DNA from: Marinobacter sp. BW6
Lineage (GTDB): Bacteria; Pseudomonadota; Gammaproteobacteria; Pseudomonadales; Oleiphilaceae
Direction: 5' to 3'
Assembly: GCF_008107725.1 (NCBI RefSeq)
Contig: NZ_VIRN01000037.1
Span: 124,001-188,000, forward strand
Length of the DNA stretch: 64,000 nt
Part shown: piece after piece, positions 34,016-43,862 of the stretch
How the letters are laid out: the number at the start of each line of letters is the position of its first letter
How positions within the stretch are numbered: the stretch's first letter is position 1
Notes under the pieces: generated by a model
What the model saw: only the letters and a program-made list of their open reading frames with translations
What the model was told of the DNA's origin: nothing
Databases searched by the model: none
Position numbers and translations under genes: made by a program

Positions 34016-37000
34016 ATGACCGATCGCACCACCCGTCTCGACCAGCTCCACAAGGCCTTGCAGGAACGCATTGTGATCCTTGATGGCGGCATGGGCACCA
34101 TGATCCAGAATCTCAAGCTGGATGAGAAGGCGTTCCGTGGCGATCGGTTTGCCGACTACGATCGGGAGGTCCAGGGCAATAACGACTTGCTGAACCTGAC
34201 CCAGCCCGCCCTGCTCCGCAACATTCATGCAGACTACCTGGACGCCGGCGCGGATATTATCGAGACCAACACCTTCAACTCCACCCAGCTTTCCCAGGCG
34301 GACTACGGGCTGGAGTCGATTGCCAAGGAATTGAACGTGGCTGCGGCCGAACTGGCCCGGCAGATCGCGGATGACTACACCGCCAAAAACCCGGACAAGC
34401 CGCGGTTTGTGGCAGGAGCGGTCGGGCCGACGTCGCGCACGGCGTCCATTTCGCCGGACGTGAACAACCCGGGCTACCGGAATGTCGATTTCCAGACCCT
34501 CGTCGATAACTACTATGAGGCGGTCGAAGGCCTGGTTGAGGGTGGCTGTGACCTGATCCTGATCGAGACCATTTTCGATACCCTCAACGCGAAGGCCGCG
34601 ATCTACGCCACTCAACAGTACTTTGAAGACAGTGGCATCACCCTGCCAATCATGATTTCCGGCACCATTACCGATGCCTCCGGGCGCACACTCTCCGGCC
34701 AGACCACCGAAGCCTTCTGGAACTCCGTGGCGCACGCCAACCCCATCTCCGTGGGCCTGAACTGTGCATTGGGTGCCGACGCCCTTCGCCCCTATGTGGA
34801 AGAGCTGTCGGCCAAGGCGGAAACCTATGTCAGCGCCCACCCGAACGCCGGTCTTCCCAACGAGTTTGGTGAATACGATCAGACACCCGAGGAAATGGCC
34901 GAGATTATCGAAGGCTTCGCTCGTGACGGCTTCCTGAACATCATCGGTGGCTGCTGCGGCTCACGTCCGGACCACATCGAGGCGATTGCCCAGGCGGTCT
35001 CCAAGTACCCACCCCGGAAGATTCCCGAGCGCCCGAAGGCATTGCGGCTGTCCGGCCTCGAGCCGTTCACTGGTGACGACAACGTCCTGTTCATCAACGT
35101 GGGTGAGCGAACCAACGTCACCGGCTCCAAGCGTTTCCTGCGCCTGATCAAGGAAGAACAATACGAAGAAGCCCTCAGCGTTGCCCGGGACCAGGTTGAA
35201 AACGGTGCCCAGATTATCGACATCAATATGGATGAGGGCATGTTGGAGTCAAAGGAAGTGATGGTCACCTTCCTGAACCTTGTCGCCTCCGAGCCGGATA
35301 TCTCGCGGGTGCCGATCATGATCGACTCCTCCAAGTGGGATGTGATTGAGGCGGGCCTGCGCTGTATCCAGGGCAAGGCGGTGGTGAACTCCATCAGTCT
35401 CAAGGAAGGCGAAGAGGAATTCATCAAGCGCGCCAACGACTGCATGCGCTACGGCGCCGCTGTGGTCGTGATGGCCTTTGATGAACAGGGCCAGGCAGAC
35501 ACCTACGAACGCAAGACCGAAATCTGCAAGCGCTCCTACGACGTCCTGACCGGGATCGGCTTCAACCCCGCCGATATCATTTTCGATCCGAACATCTTCG
35601 CCATTGCCACCGGCATTGAGGAACACAACAACTACGCGGTGGATTTCATCAACGCCACTCGCTGGATTCGCGAAAACCTTCCCCACGCCTCTATTTCTGG
35701 CGGCGTGAGTAACGTGTCCTTCTCATTCCGGGGGAATGACGTGGTCCGGGAGGCCATTCACTCGGTGTTCCTCTACCACGCCATCAAAGCGGGTATGAAC
35801 ATGGGCATCGTGAACCCCGGGCAGTTGGTGATCTACGACGAGATCGACCCGGAGCTCAAGGAGCTGGTGGAAGATGTTGTCTTGAACCGTCGCGATGATT
35901 CTACCGACCGTCTGCTCGAAATTGCCGAACGCTATAAGGGCAAAGGCGGCAAAACCCAGGAGGAAGACCTCGCCTGGCGTGAGTGGCCGGTGGAAAAGCG
36001 CCTCGAGCATGCACTGGTCAAAGGTATTACCACCTATATCGTGGACGACACCGAAGCCTGTCGCCAGAGGGCCACACATCCCATTGAGGTCATTGAAGGC
36101 CCGTTGATGGATGGCATGAACGTGGTTGGCGATCTGTTTGGCGACGGCAAGATGTTCCTGCCCCAAGTGGTCAAGAGCGCCCGGGTCATGAAGCAGGCCG
36201 TCGCTCACCTCATCCCCTATATTGAGGCGGAAAAAACCGAAGATCAGAAAGCCAAGGGCAAGATCCTCATGGCCACGGTGAAGGGCGATGTCCATGACAT
36301 CGGCAAGAACATCGTGGGCGTGGTGCTTCAGTGCAACAACTACGAGGTGATCGACCTGGGTGTGATGGTGCCCTGCGACAAGATCCTTGCCGCCGCAAAA
36401 GAACATGATGTCGACATTATCGGCCTCAGTGGGCTGATCACGCCGTCTCTGGACGAAATGGTGCACGTGGCCCGCGAGATGCAACGACTGGATTTTAACA
36501 TTCCGTTGATGATCGGTGGCGCAACGACCTCCAAGGCGCATACTGCGGTAAAAATCGAGCCTCAGTTTAAGAACGACATTGCCCTGTACGTGTCGGACGC
36601 ATCCCGCTGCGTGAACGTAGCGTCCCAACTGCTAAGTAAGACTGCGAAGCCGGAATTGGTCGAAGCCGCCCGCACCGAATACGACGAGATCCGCGAACGC
36701 CGGAAGAACCGGGGTGACCGTACCAAGTTAGTCTCCCTGAAAGAAGCCCGTGACCGGGCCCCGGAGATCTCATTCGAGGGCTACCAGCCTCCGAAACCGG
36801 CATTCACCGGCATCCGGGTGTTCGAGGAATATGATCTTAACGAACTGGTGGATTACATCGACTGGACGCCGTTCTTCATGTCCTGGGATATTTCCGGCAA
36901 GTACCCGGCCATTTTTGATGACCCGAAGCGTGGCGAGGCGGCTCGCAACCTCTTTGACGATGCCCAGAAGATTCTGCATCGGATGATTGATGAAAAGCGG

Positions 37001-37714
37001 GTCTCTGCCCGTGGCGTCATCGGTTTCTGGCCAGCCAACCGCCGCGGCGACGATATCGTGGTGTACACAGATGACTCGTGCAGCGAAGAGCTGACCACCC
37101 TGCACCACCTGCGCCAACAGGACGAAAAGGCACCGGGCAAGCCCATGATGGCGTTATCGGATTTCGTGGCGCCTGAAGGCTCCAACACGGTGGACTACGT
37201 GGGCGGTTTCGCGGTTACCACCGGCATTGGTGCTGAAGAATTCTCGGTTGAGTTCAAGGACGCCAACGACGACTACAACGCCATCATGGTCAAGGCGTTG
37301 GCCGACCGCCTGGCAGAGGCTTTTGCTGAGCGGATGCACGAGCGGGTTCGCCAGGAGTTCTGGGGCTACGCCAACGATGAAAAACTCGCCAACGAAGACT
37401 TGATCAAGGAACGATACCGCGGGATTCGCCCGGCGCCCGGCTACCCTGCCTGCCCGGACCACACCGAGAAGGCAACCTTGTTCAACCTTCTGGAAGCCAC
37501 CAACACAACGGGCATTGAACTGACCGAGCATTTCGCCATGTTCCCAACCGCCGCCGTATCCGGCTGGTACTTTGGGCACCCGGAATCAAAGTACTTTGCC
37601 GTAGGCAAGATTGGCGTCGACCAGGTTGAGGACTATGCTGAACGCAAAGGCATTTCCAAGGCTGAAGCCGAACGCTGGCTTGCACCAAGCCTGGCGTACG
37701 ATCCTGCAGAATAA
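34016..37714 (+). CDS. metH: cobalamin-dependent methionine synthase
   Basis: A 1232-residue MetH with all four parts. The homocysteine domain (DGGMGTMIQ near 20, zinc Cys pair in GGCCGS near residue 309) is followed by the pterin domain (about 350-610). Then comes the B12 domain with DVHDIGKNI (near 760), whose His is the cobalt ligand. The C-terminal reactivation domain contains [12 protein letters not shown] (near residue 1140), which binds SAM. It transfers the methyl of 5-methyl-THF to homocysteine. No B12 or SAM riboswitch is seen in the 232 bp leader shared with nfuA. Confidence 0.97.
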   Translation: MTDRTTRLDQLHKALQERIVILDGGMGTMIQNLKLDEKAFRGDRFADYDREVQGNNDLLNLTQPALLRNIHADYLDAGADIIETNTFNSTQLSQADYGLESIAKELNVAAAELARQIADDYTAKNPDKPRFVAGAVGPTSRTASISPDVNNPGYRNVDFQTLVDNYYEAVEGLVEGGCDLILIETIFDTLNAKAAIYATQQYFEDSGITLPIMISGTITDASGRTLSGQTTEAFWNSVAHANPISVGLNCALGADALRPYVEELSAKAETYVSAHPNAGLPNEFGEYDQTPEEMAEIIEGFARDGFLNIIGGCCGSRPDHIEAIAQAVSKYPPRKIPERPKALRLSGLEPFTGDDNVLFINVGERTNVTGSKRFLRLIKEEQYEEALSVARDQVENGAQIIDINMDEGMLESKEVMVTFLNLVASEPDISRVPIMIDSSKWDVIEAGLRCIQGKAVVNSISLKEGEEEFIKRANDCMRYGAAVVVMAFDEQGQADTYERKTEICKRSYDVLTGIGFNPADIIFDPNIFAIATGIEEHNNYAVDFINATRWIRENLPHASISGGVSNVSFSFRGNDVVREAIHSVFLYHAIKAGMNMGIVNPGQLVIYDEIDPELKELVEDVVLNRRDDSTDRLLEIAERYKGKGGKTQEEDLAWREWPVEKRLEHALVKGITTYIVDDTEACRQRATHPIEVIEGPLMDGMNVVGDLFGDGKMFLPQVVKSARVMKQAVAHLIPYIEAEKTEDQKAKGKILMATVKGDVHDIGKNIVGVVLQCNNYEVIDLGVMVPCDKILAAAKEHDVDIIGLSGLITPSLDEMVHVAREMQRLDFNIPLMIGGATTSKAHTAVKIEPQFKNDIALYVSDASRCVNVASQLLSKTAKPELVEAARTEYDEIRERRKNRGDRTKLVSLKEARDRAPEISFEGYQPPKPAFTGIRVFEEYDLNELVDYIDWTPFFMSWDISGKYPAIFDDPKRGEAARNLFDDAQKILHRMIDEKRVSARGVIGFWPANRRGDDIVVYTDDSCSEELTTLHHLRQQDEKAPGKPMMALSDFVAPEGSNTVDYVGGFAVTTGIGAEEFSVEFKDANDDYNAIMVKALADRLAEAFAERMHERVRQEFWGYANDEKLANEDLIKERYRGIRPAPGYPACPDHTEKATLFNLLEATNTTGIELTEHFAMFPTAAVSGWYFGHPESKYFAVGKIGVDQVEDYAERKGISKAEAERWLAPSLAYDPAE

Positions 37715-37747
37715 GCTTCGGAAACGGCAAATATCAGGAGCAGATGT

Positions 37748-37984
37748 ATGACCGAGTCTTCAGAGCCAGAAAAGAAAGAACAACATAAGCCCCAGGGGCC
37801 GGGCGTTCTGAAGGTGATGCAAAGCATTGTGGCCGGCGCTTTCGGGGTTCAGTCCGACAAGCGCCGGGAAGAGGATTTCTCAAGCCACAGCCCCTGGCCG
37901 TACATCATTGCTGGCATTCTGTTCACGGCCAGCTTTGTGGTCGGCCTGATTGTTATCGTGAAGCTGGTCCTGGCCAGTCAATAG
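37748..37984 (+). CDS. DUF2970 family small membrane protein
   Basis: A 78-residue DUF2970 protein: a charged N-terminus, the GVLKVMQSIVAGAFGVQS segment, and one C-terminal transmembrane helix (about 51-75). It follows metH by 33 bp and may be read through from it. Another tiny minus-strand gene ends two bases beyond its stop. The function is unknown. Confidence 0.85.
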   Translation: MTESSEPEKKEQHKPQGPGVLKVMQSIVAGAFGVQSDKRREEDFSSHSPWPYIIAGILFTASFVVGLIVIVKLVLASQ

Positions 37985-37986
37985 AA

Positions 37987-38091
37987 TTACTGGCCAGCAA
38001 CCCAGACCACCGCGAAGGCCACAGCAAGAACTACCAGGAGAACGGCCGCAACGGCGTCGGCCTGACTATCAGAGCGTACGGTTTTTTTCAT
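37987..38091 (-). CDS. single-helix membrane peptide, 34 aa
   Basis: A small gene too short for most gene finders. ATG 38091 is preceded by GAGG seven bases ahead (AAGAGGAACAGAC). The peptide begins MKKTVRSDSQADA, continues with one Val/Ala/Leu-rich helix (about residues 15-31) and stops at TAA 37987-37989. The N-terminus is charged and polar, as in small inner-membrane peptides. It is convergent with the DUF2970 gene. The combination of ribosome site, start, helix and in-frame stop supports expression; function unknown. Confidence 0.6.
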   Translation of the reverse strand: MKKTVRSDSQADAVAAVLLVVLAVAFAVVWVAGQ

Positions 38092-38311
38092 GTCTGTTCC
38101 TCTTTCCGAGTTGGGTCTCGTATTTTTATTGTTCCTTAAGTTAAGCAGCTAATTGATATTCGTCCAGTCCATTGTTCCTCCTGCTTATCGCCTGAATCGA
38201 TAAACATATTTTGAAATAATCATTTTAAGAATAAAAACCCGCTGTTATCCTTCTTGCCAGATATAAGGCCGCCGGCCTGGATATGTCGCTTTCAAGCAGG
38301 ATCTTCCCACT

Positions 38312-39964
38312 ATGTACGTATACGATGAACACGATCGGCAAATGGCTGCCGAGAGGGTTGCCCAGTTCCGTGACCAGACCGAAAGGGCCCTGGCCGGAGA
38401 ATTGGCTGAAGACGAATTTCTTCCCCTTCGCCTGCAGAACGGCCTGTACGTTCAGCGGCTTGCCCCAATGCTCAGAATCTGTGTTCCTTACGGCATGATG
38501 CGCTCAGACCAGCTACGTCGGCTGGCCCGTATCACCCGCGACTACGACAAAGGCTACGCGCACTTCACCACCCGCCAGAATGTTCAGCTCAACTGGCCGG
38601 CGCTGGAAGACGTTCCCGACATTCTTGCGGAACTGGCGGAGGTGGAAATGCATGCCAACCAGACCAGCGGCAACTGCATTCGTAATACCACTACCGACCA
38701 GTTCTCTGGGGCTCAGTCTGATGAGATCGCTGATCCACGCCCCTACTGTGAGGTTATTAGGCAGTGGTCTACATTCCACCCGGAATTCGCCTTCCTGCCA
38801 CGCAAATTCAAGGTTGCCGTGAATGCCTCCGAGCATACGGATCGCGCAGCCATCCAGGTGCACGACATCGGTCTGCAAATGGTACGCAATGACGCTGGAG
38901 AACTCGGCTTCCGTGTTCATGTTGGCGGTGGCCTCGGCCGTACGCCCATGGTCGGACCGGTTATCCGTGATTTCCTTCCGGAGCTGGACCTGCTGACCTA
39001 CCTGGAAGCTGTGCTCCGCGTCTATAACCGCTATGGTCGGCGCGACAACAAGTTCAAGGCCCGAATCAAGATTCTGGTGAAGGCGCTCACCCCTGAGGGA
39101 TTTGCCGAGAAGGTTGAAGCCGAGTGGCAGCACCTCAAGGACTCCCCCTCCCGGCTGACACCCGAGGCGGTTCAACGTATTCAGGCGTACTTTACCGAGC
39201 CGGATTACGCCGCGGTGGACAATGCCACGGATCTGCTGGCAAGCCAGCGGTTCGAGAATCGCGGCTTTGACCAGTGGCTTACCCACAATGTGGACACCCA
39301 CAAAAAGCCCGGCTATGCCATCGTCACTCTGACCATGAAAAAGACGGGTACTCCTCCAGGTGATGTCAGCGACAAACAACTGGAACAGATTGCTGATCTG
39401 GCAGACGAGTTCAGCTTTGGCGAAGTCCGGGTAACCCACCAGCAGAATGTCGTGCTGGCCGATGTACGCCAGGATCGCCTGCTTGAGCTGTGGCAGGCGA
39501 TTACACCCATGGGCTTTGGCACCGCGAACCTGAATACGCTGACGGACGTAATCTGCTGCCCCGGTGGCGATTACTGCGCGCTGGCCAATGCCAAGTCCAT
39601 TCCGGTGGCCGAGGCCATCCAGCGGCAGTTCGATGATCTGGACTATCTGTACGACCTTGGCAACATTGATCTGAATATCTCAGGCTGCATGAATGCCTGC
39701 GGTCACCACCATGTCGGCAATATTGGTGTTCTCGGTGTCGACAAGAAGGGCCAAGAGTTCTACCAGATCAGCCTTGGCGGTTCGTCCCATCATGACGCCT
39801 CGATTGGCAAGATCCTGGGACCGTCGTTTGCCCGGGATGAAATGCCTCAGGTGATTTCCAAAATCATCGATGTCTACGTTGATAAGCGCACGGAAGAAGA
39901 GACCTTCCTGGATACTTACCGGCGTGTAGGAATTGATCCTTTCAAGGAGCGGGTATATGCCTAA
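38312..39964 (+). CDS. cysI: siroheme-dependent nitrite/sulfite reductase (CysI-like)
   Basis: A 550-residue sulfite reductase hemoprotein. The siroheme-4Fe-4S cysteines are in CCPGGDYC (about residue 414) and GCMNACGHHH (about 459), and the two ferrodoxin-like repeats are visible. It reduces sulfite to sulfide for cysteine synthesis. The neighbouring cobA provides the precursor of siroheme. The Pseudomonas homologue is annotated as a ferredoxin- or NADPH-linked sulfite reductase. An AT-rich 220 bp region precedes it; CysB control is likely but no site is certain. The DUF934 gene overlaps its end. Confidence 0.9.
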   Translation: MYVYDEHDRQMAAERVAQFRDQTERALAGELAEDEFLPLRLQNGLYVQRLAPMLRICVPYGMMRSDQLRRLARITRDYDKGYAHFTTRQNVQLNWPALEDVPDILAELAEVEMHANQTSGNCIRNTTTDQFSGAQSDEIADPRPYCEVIRQWSTFHPEFAFLPRKFKVAVNASEHTDRAAIQVHDIGLQMVRNDAGELGFRVHVGGGLGRTPMVGPVIRDFLPELDLLTYLEAVLRVYNRYGRRDNKFKARIKILVKALTPEGFAEKVEAEWQHLKDSPSRLTPEAVQRIQAYFTEPDYAAVDNATDLLASQRFENRGFDQWLTHNVDTHKKPGYAIVTLTMKKTGTPPGDVSDKQLEQIADLADEFSFGEVRVTHQQNVVLADVRQDRLLELWQAITPMGFGTANLNTLTDVICCPGGDYCALANAKSIPVAEAIQRQFDDLDYLYDLGNIDLNISGCMNACGHHHVGNIGVLGVDKKGQEFYQISLGGSSHHDASIGKILGPSFARDEMPQVISKIIDVYVDKRTEEETFLDTYRRVGIDPFKERVYA

Positions 39965-40463
39965 CGTTATTTCCCCAGATGGCAGCATCCGTCAGGACAA
40001 CTGGGTTGTGGTCCCCCGCCCGGCCGAAGGCGAGTCGCTGGACATTCCGGCGGACCAGCCGGCATTGATCCCGGCGGATCTGTGGCTGGCCGGTTACGAG
40101 CACTTCACCGGAAGGCAGGATGTGGGCGTGTGGTTCGACAGCCACGATGAACCGGAGATTCTGGACGGCCGCGTCAATGAGCTGCCAGTAATTGCGGTTA
40201 ATTTCCCGAAGTTCAGTGATGGCCGTGGTTACAGTATCGGCCGTTTGCTTCGTGAGCGCTTCGGCTACGTGAATGAACTACGCGCCATCGGCGATGTGTT
40301 GCTGGATCAGTTGCAGTTCATGAAGCGCTGCGGTTTTGATGCCTATGTGCTGAGGGCCGACAAGGACGTCAGCAAGGCGCAGAAGTGCCTGAACTTTTTC
40401 AGTCAGGGCTACCAGGCCGCGACCGACACCGACATTCCTCTGTTCCGGCGCCGGGCCTCTTAA
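39957..40463 (+). CDS. DUF934 family protein, sulfite reductase-associated
   Basis: A 168-residue DUF934 protein. Members sit beside cysI or cysH and probably help in sulfite reduction, perhaps as the missing electron partner. ATG 39957 is preceded by AAGGAG and overlaps the cysI stop by eight bases; the longer frame back to 39933 is not needed. The IAVNFPKFSDGRGYSIGRLLRERFGY block (about 81-106) is the family core. Confidence 0.9.
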   Translation: MPNVISPDGSIRQDNWVVVPRPAEGESLDIPADQPALIPADLWLAGYEHFTGRQDVGVWFDSHDEPEILDGRVNELPVIAVNFPKFSDGRGYSIGRLLRERFGYVNELRAIGDVLLDQLQFMKRCGFDAYVLRADKDVSKAQKCLNFFSQGYQAATDTDIPLFRRRAS

Positions 40464-40480
40464 ATCTGGCTTCAAAACAA

Positions 40481-40507
40481 GAAGAGAGGGGCATCACCCC
40501 TCTCTTC
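40481..40507. terminator. bidirectional hairpin between cysI-DUF934 and acuI
   Basis: GAAGAGAGGGG (40481-40491) pairs with CCCCTCTCTTC (40497-40507), a perfect 11 bp stem with CATCA loop, placed between convergent genes. The T-runs are weak on the plus strand and fair on the minus. Confidence 0.7.
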
Positions 40508-40515
40508 TCCTTCCA

Positions 40516-41517
40516 TTATTTGGCGTGGTCCAGAACAATTTTGCCGGCCGATTCGCCTTTCAAGAACGCCTGCAGCGCCCCATCGAGCTCACCACGACCG
40601 ATATCTCGAGCGGAAGCCTCGGTCTTCGGGCACGCCCACTCCCCTGCGAACTTCTCCCACACGGCCTCTTTCTCTGCCAGTGGAATTTCAACCGAATCCA
40701 CACCCAGCAGATTCACGCCTCGCAGGATAAACGGCAGCACGGTGGTCTGCAGGCCCGGACCGGCTACGAGACCACAGCAGGATACGGAGCCACCAGGCTG
40801 AATCTGCTTGAGCAGCTCGGCCAGCGGGCCACCACCCACAGTATCCACGGCGTTGGCGAACGCTGGTTTAACCAGAGGTTTCTTCTCTTCCGCAAGGGTC
40901 TCACGGCCCACAACTTCTTTAGCGCCCAGAGCCTTGAGATCGTCCGCGTGGTCGGCCTTGCCGCTGATGGCGACGACGTCGAACCCGAGTTTGGCAAGCA
41001 GCTCAACCGCAACAGTCCCAACCGCACCGGAGGCTCCGGAAACGGCGACTTTGCCCTGCTCCGGTTTGGCGCCCATGGTCAGGAGTTTCTGGACACAGAG
41101 GCCAGCAGTGAGGCCGGCTGTGCCATAGATCATTGCGGTACGCGCATTCCAGCCGGAGGGCATGGGTACGCACCAGGCGGCAGGCACGCGGATGTATTCG
41201 CCGAAGCCGCCGTCGGAATTCATACCCAAGTCATAGCCCGTCACGATAACGGGGCTGCCGTTCGACGGCGTGCCAGTTGCAGATTCAACGACCTCACCAG
41301 CGGCGTCGATGCCTGGTGTATGGGGGAAAGACCGGGTGACGCCCTTGTTGCCGGAAGCTGACAGTGCATCCTTATAGTTAAGAGAGGAGTGGCTGACCCG
41401 GATCAGGACCTCGCCATCGGGCAGGTCCCCGGTACTCAGGGTTTTCTCGGCGCCAACATACTCACCGTTCTGCTCTTCAACTCGCCAGGCTTTGAATTCG
41501 GTATTGGTTGTCATCAT
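40516..41517 (-). CDS. acuI: acryloyl-CoA reductase-like MDR oxidoreductase (AcuI/YhdH)
   Basis: A 333-residue zinc-independent medium-chain oxidoreductase of the AcuI/YhdH type. The NADPH motif is in SGASGAVGTVAVELL (about 160-174), and the PHTPGIDAAG block is typical of the family. AcuI reduces acryloyl-CoA to propanoyl-CoA, which detoxifies a product of DMSP breakdown in marine bacteria; YhdH in E. coli is the same enzyme. No DMSP genes are nearby, so the role could be general detoxification. The start is ATG 41517 or the next ATG 41514, after GGGGAAC. Confidence 0.85.
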   Translation of the reverse strand: MMTTNTEFKAWRVEEQNGEYVGAEKTLSTGDLPDGEVLIRVSHSSLNYKDALSASGNKGVTRSFPHTPGIDAAGEVVESATGTPSNGSPVIVTGYDLGMNSDGGFGEYIRVPAAWCVPMPSGWNARTAMIYGTAGLTAGLCVQKLLTMGAKPEQGKVAVSGASGAVGTVAVELLAKLGFDVVAISGKADHADDLKALGAKEVVGRETLAEEKKPLVKPAFANAVDTVGGGPLAELLKQIQPGGSVSCCGLVAGPGLQTTVLPFILRGVNLLGVDSVEIPLAEKEAVWEKFAGEWACPKTEASARDIGRGELDGALQAFLKGESAGKIVLDHAK

Positions 41518-41537
41518 TGTTCCCCGTTTTCAGTGGG

Positions 41538-42599
41538 TTACTGGAACTTCTGGTTGCGGAAGGCTCCCAAAACTTTCCAGACCGTGTGTTCAAGCGCCGC
41601 ACTGGTTGCCAATCCGAGCTTTTCCGGAAGGGTCCGTTTGCGCTGATATGCCACTGAGACTACGTCTGCGCGGTCGCAGGCTTCAATGAGATATTCGTCG
41701 GAGGTCTTGATCTCATCAATCAGTTTCACCTCCAGTGCCCGCTTGCCAAACCAGATATCGCCATTGGCAACTGCCGCGATGTCCAGATCCGGGCGTCGTT
41801 CGCTTACATACTCCTTAAAGAGACCGTGAGTGTCTTCAAGGTCTTCAAGAAATTTCTGACGCCCTTTGTCGGTGTTCTCACCGAAGATGGTCATAGTGCG
41901 TTTGTGCTCGCCGGCCGTCAGCACTTCGAAGTCGACATCGTTTTTCTTCAGAAAACGATGAAAATTAGGAAGCTGAGCAACGACGCCAATAGAACCCAGA
42001 ATGGCAAACGGCGATGCAACAATCCGGTCAGCAACACAGGCCATCATGTAACCACCGCTGGCCGCGACCTTGTCAACACAAGCAGTGAGGCGTACACCTT
42101 TGCTACGAATTCGATCTAGCTGGGCGGCTGCAAGGCCATAGGAGTGGACCAGTCCTCCGCCGCTTTCCAGGCGGATAACAACTTCGTCTTTCTCCGGATC
42201 AGCGATGCTCAATACGGCGGTAATGGCACGCCGAAGCGGATCTGTGTCGCTGGCCTTGATATCGCCGTCGAAATCCAGGACGTAAACACGACCACGGCCG
42301 TCTTCCTGCTCGCTGGTATCTTTCCTGGCCTTAGCCGCCTTTTTCTCCGCCTTCTGTTCTTTCTTCCGGGCCTTCTGAAACGCCTTGCGTTGCTGATCAG
42401 ACATCAGCCGAGACTGAATCGATTCACGCAGTTTCTCGTATTTCTCGTTGAGTTTTTTGATCTTCAGCTCTCCCTCGCCCTCATGATCGCCCCGATCCTT
42501 CTGGGCGGCAGACATGATGACAGAGATCACCACCAGGGCCGCCACCACGAAAGTAACGATCTTGGCTAAAAACAAACCGTATTCTGTCAGGAACTCCAA
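41538..42599 (-). CDS. sohB: membrane-bound protease SohB
   Basis: A 353-residue signal-peptide-peptidase-type serine protease. One N-terminal helix (about 10-30) is followed by a Lys/Glu/Ala-rich stretch (about 65-95) and the S49 protease domain. The catalytic Ser is in VAASGGYMMA (about 182), with the partnering Lys about 50 residues on. It degrades membrane signal peptides and misfolded proteins. It is 20 bp upstream of acuI on the same strand, so they may be co-transcribed. Confidence 0.92.
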   Translation of the reverse strand: MEFLTEYGLFLAKIVTFVVAALVVISVIMSAAQKDRGDHEGEGELKIKKLNEKYEKLRESIQSRLMSDQQRKAFQKARKKEQKAEKKAAKARKDTSEQEDGRGRVYVLDFDGDIKASDTDPLRRAITAVLSIADPEKDEVVIRLESGGGLVHSYGLAAAQLDRIRSKGVRLTACVDKVAASGGYMMACVADRIVASPFAILGSIGVVAQLPNFHRFLKKNDVDFEVLTAGEHKRTMTIFGENTDKGRQKFLEDLEDTHGLFKEYVSERRPDLDIAAVANGDIWFGKRALEVKLIDEIKTSDEYLIEACDRADVVSVAYQRKRTLPEKLGLATSAALEHTVWKVLGAFRNQKFQ

Positions 42600-42697
42600 A
42601 GTGCTTCTCCAACTGGATGTATAAAGGCAAAAGTGTAACTTACCGAATTTAGGGTGATAAGGAGAGGAAAAAAATTAAAACAAGCGTTCGATCAACC

Positions 42698-42726
42698 TTG
42701 ACAGAAACGACCACTCACCATAAAGT
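42698..42726 (+). promoter_or_regulatory. strong sigma-70 promoter of the SCP2 gene
   Basis: A consensus -35 TTGACA (42698-42703) lies exactly 17 bp before TAAAGT (42721-42726). The 5' leader would be about 98 nt. Confidence 0.75.
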
Positions 42727-42830
42727 CGGATTGCGAGGTCGGCTCTACCCGGGCACCCGATCAGGCTCGTGCAGCCAGGGACATCAAGCCGTCGTGATCA
42801 TGACTAGACAACCACCAAAAGGGTAAAACA

Positions 42831-43145
42831 ATGTCTGTAGCTCAGGTATTTGAACAACTCGAACAGAATTTCAACGCAGACGCAGCTCAAGGCCTGGACC
42901 TGGTATTCCAGTTCGACATCGAAGACGACAAGACCTATCACCTTGTCATCAATGACGGCACCTGCAAGAAGCACGAAGGCGCGCATGACGATCCTTCTGT
43001 TACCCTGATCATGAACTCCGAAACCCTGCAGGGCATCGTCTCCGGCGAGACGGACGGCATGCAGGCATTCATGGCAGGTCAGCTGCGCGCCGAAGGCGAC
43101 ATGATGCTGGCAACCAAGCTGGGCGAACTGTTCAAGATGGGCTGA
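42831..43145 (+). CDS. SCP2 sterol-binding domain protein
   Basis: A 104-residue single-domain protein of the SCP2/sterol carrier fold. The YHLVINDGTCKKHEG and DPSVTLIMNSETL segments match the lipid-binding core. It probably binds fatty acids or other lipids in the cytoplasm. The gene has its own strong promoter and a UUCG-loop terminator at 43171. Confidence 0.9.
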   Translation: MSVAQVFEQLEQNFNADAAQGLDLVFQFDIEDDKTYHLVINDGTCKKHEGAHDDPSVTLIMNSETLQGIVSGETDGMQAFMAGQLRAEGDMMLATKLGELFKMG

Positions 43146-43170
43146 CTGCCCCCCGCCAAGCGTGATAAAA

Positions 43171-43197
43171 AACCTGCGTTTCGACGCAGGTTTTTTT
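43171..43197 (+). terminator. intrinsic terminator after the SCP2 gene
   Basis: AACCTGCGT (43171-43179) pairs with ACGCAGGTT (43184-43192) around a TTCG tetraloop, with a T-tail. Confidence 0.9.
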
Positions 43198-43210
43198 ATG
43201 CCGCACGATT

Positions 43211-43858
43211 CTACTGATTCCAGAACTCGACAGCCGCCCTCGCCTGTTCATTAACCGGAACGGCCGCCAGACCCGAGGAAGAGAGCTTTATATCGAAAAC
43301 AGCCCCATCCCGCATGGGCATAAAGGTCATGTTCCCGTCCACGGCCTCCAAAAACGGCAGGTTGAACTCCTGATCGAACTGCCAGAGATCGGGCCAGATG
43401 CCTTCGGAAAGCCCAATGGTCGTTCTCGGCGCGGACCGCTCCTGCTCCAGGGAAGTGTAACGTCCGCTCAATTGTTCCAGCCGGTATCCGGGCAAAATAT
43501 CAAGCCATCGAAATGGCCCGGAAAACCGAAGAATCCTGGCGTCGAGCTGCCACTGATCGCCTTGCAGTGTCCTTACTGTGGACACGCCCGCTTGGCTCTC
43601 GAGAGTAACCTGCCAGATCTGCTCAGCCTGTCGCTGCGTGGAGATGGTTGCAACGGTCTTCATGCCAACCAGCGATTGGTAGCTGGTGAGATTGACCGCG
43701 ATAACGAGGACGTACAGGCCGGCCAGAATAACGCCAAACACCAACGTTCCTTTCAGCCAGGTAAGCAACCACCCGGGATGCCTGAAAAACAGCAGGCCCG
43801 CGATAACCATTACGACGCCTGCAGCGGCCAGTACAATGGTAGCGAGCGTATGGGACAT
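43211..43858 (-). CDS. uncharacterised membrane protein, 215 aa
   Basis: A 215-residue protein with two helices at the N-terminus (about 5-25 and 36-58) and a roughly 150-residue beta-rich domain beyond. Pseudomonas homologues have been labelled multidrug efflux pump, but there is no transporter motif, so that label should be avoided. It follows fimL by four bases and is likely co-transcribed with it. Confidence 0.7.
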   Translation of the reverse strand: MSHTLATIVLAAAGVVMVIAGLLFFRHPGWLLTWLKGTLVFGVILAGLYVLVIAVNLTSYQSLVGMKTVATISTQRQAEQIWQVTLESQAGVSTVRTLQGDQWQLDARILRFSGPFRWLDILPGYRLEQLSGRYTSLEQERSAPRTTIGLSEGIWPDLWQFDQEFNLPFLEAVDGNMTFMPMRDGAVFDIKLSSSGLAAVPVNEQARAAVEFWNQ

Positions 43859-43862
43859 GAAA

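Noticed and set aside
42722-42746. Partial match to the REP arm (GTCGGATTGCGAGGTCGG)
   Set aside because: Only a short stretch agrees and no inverted partner is nearby; treated as chance.
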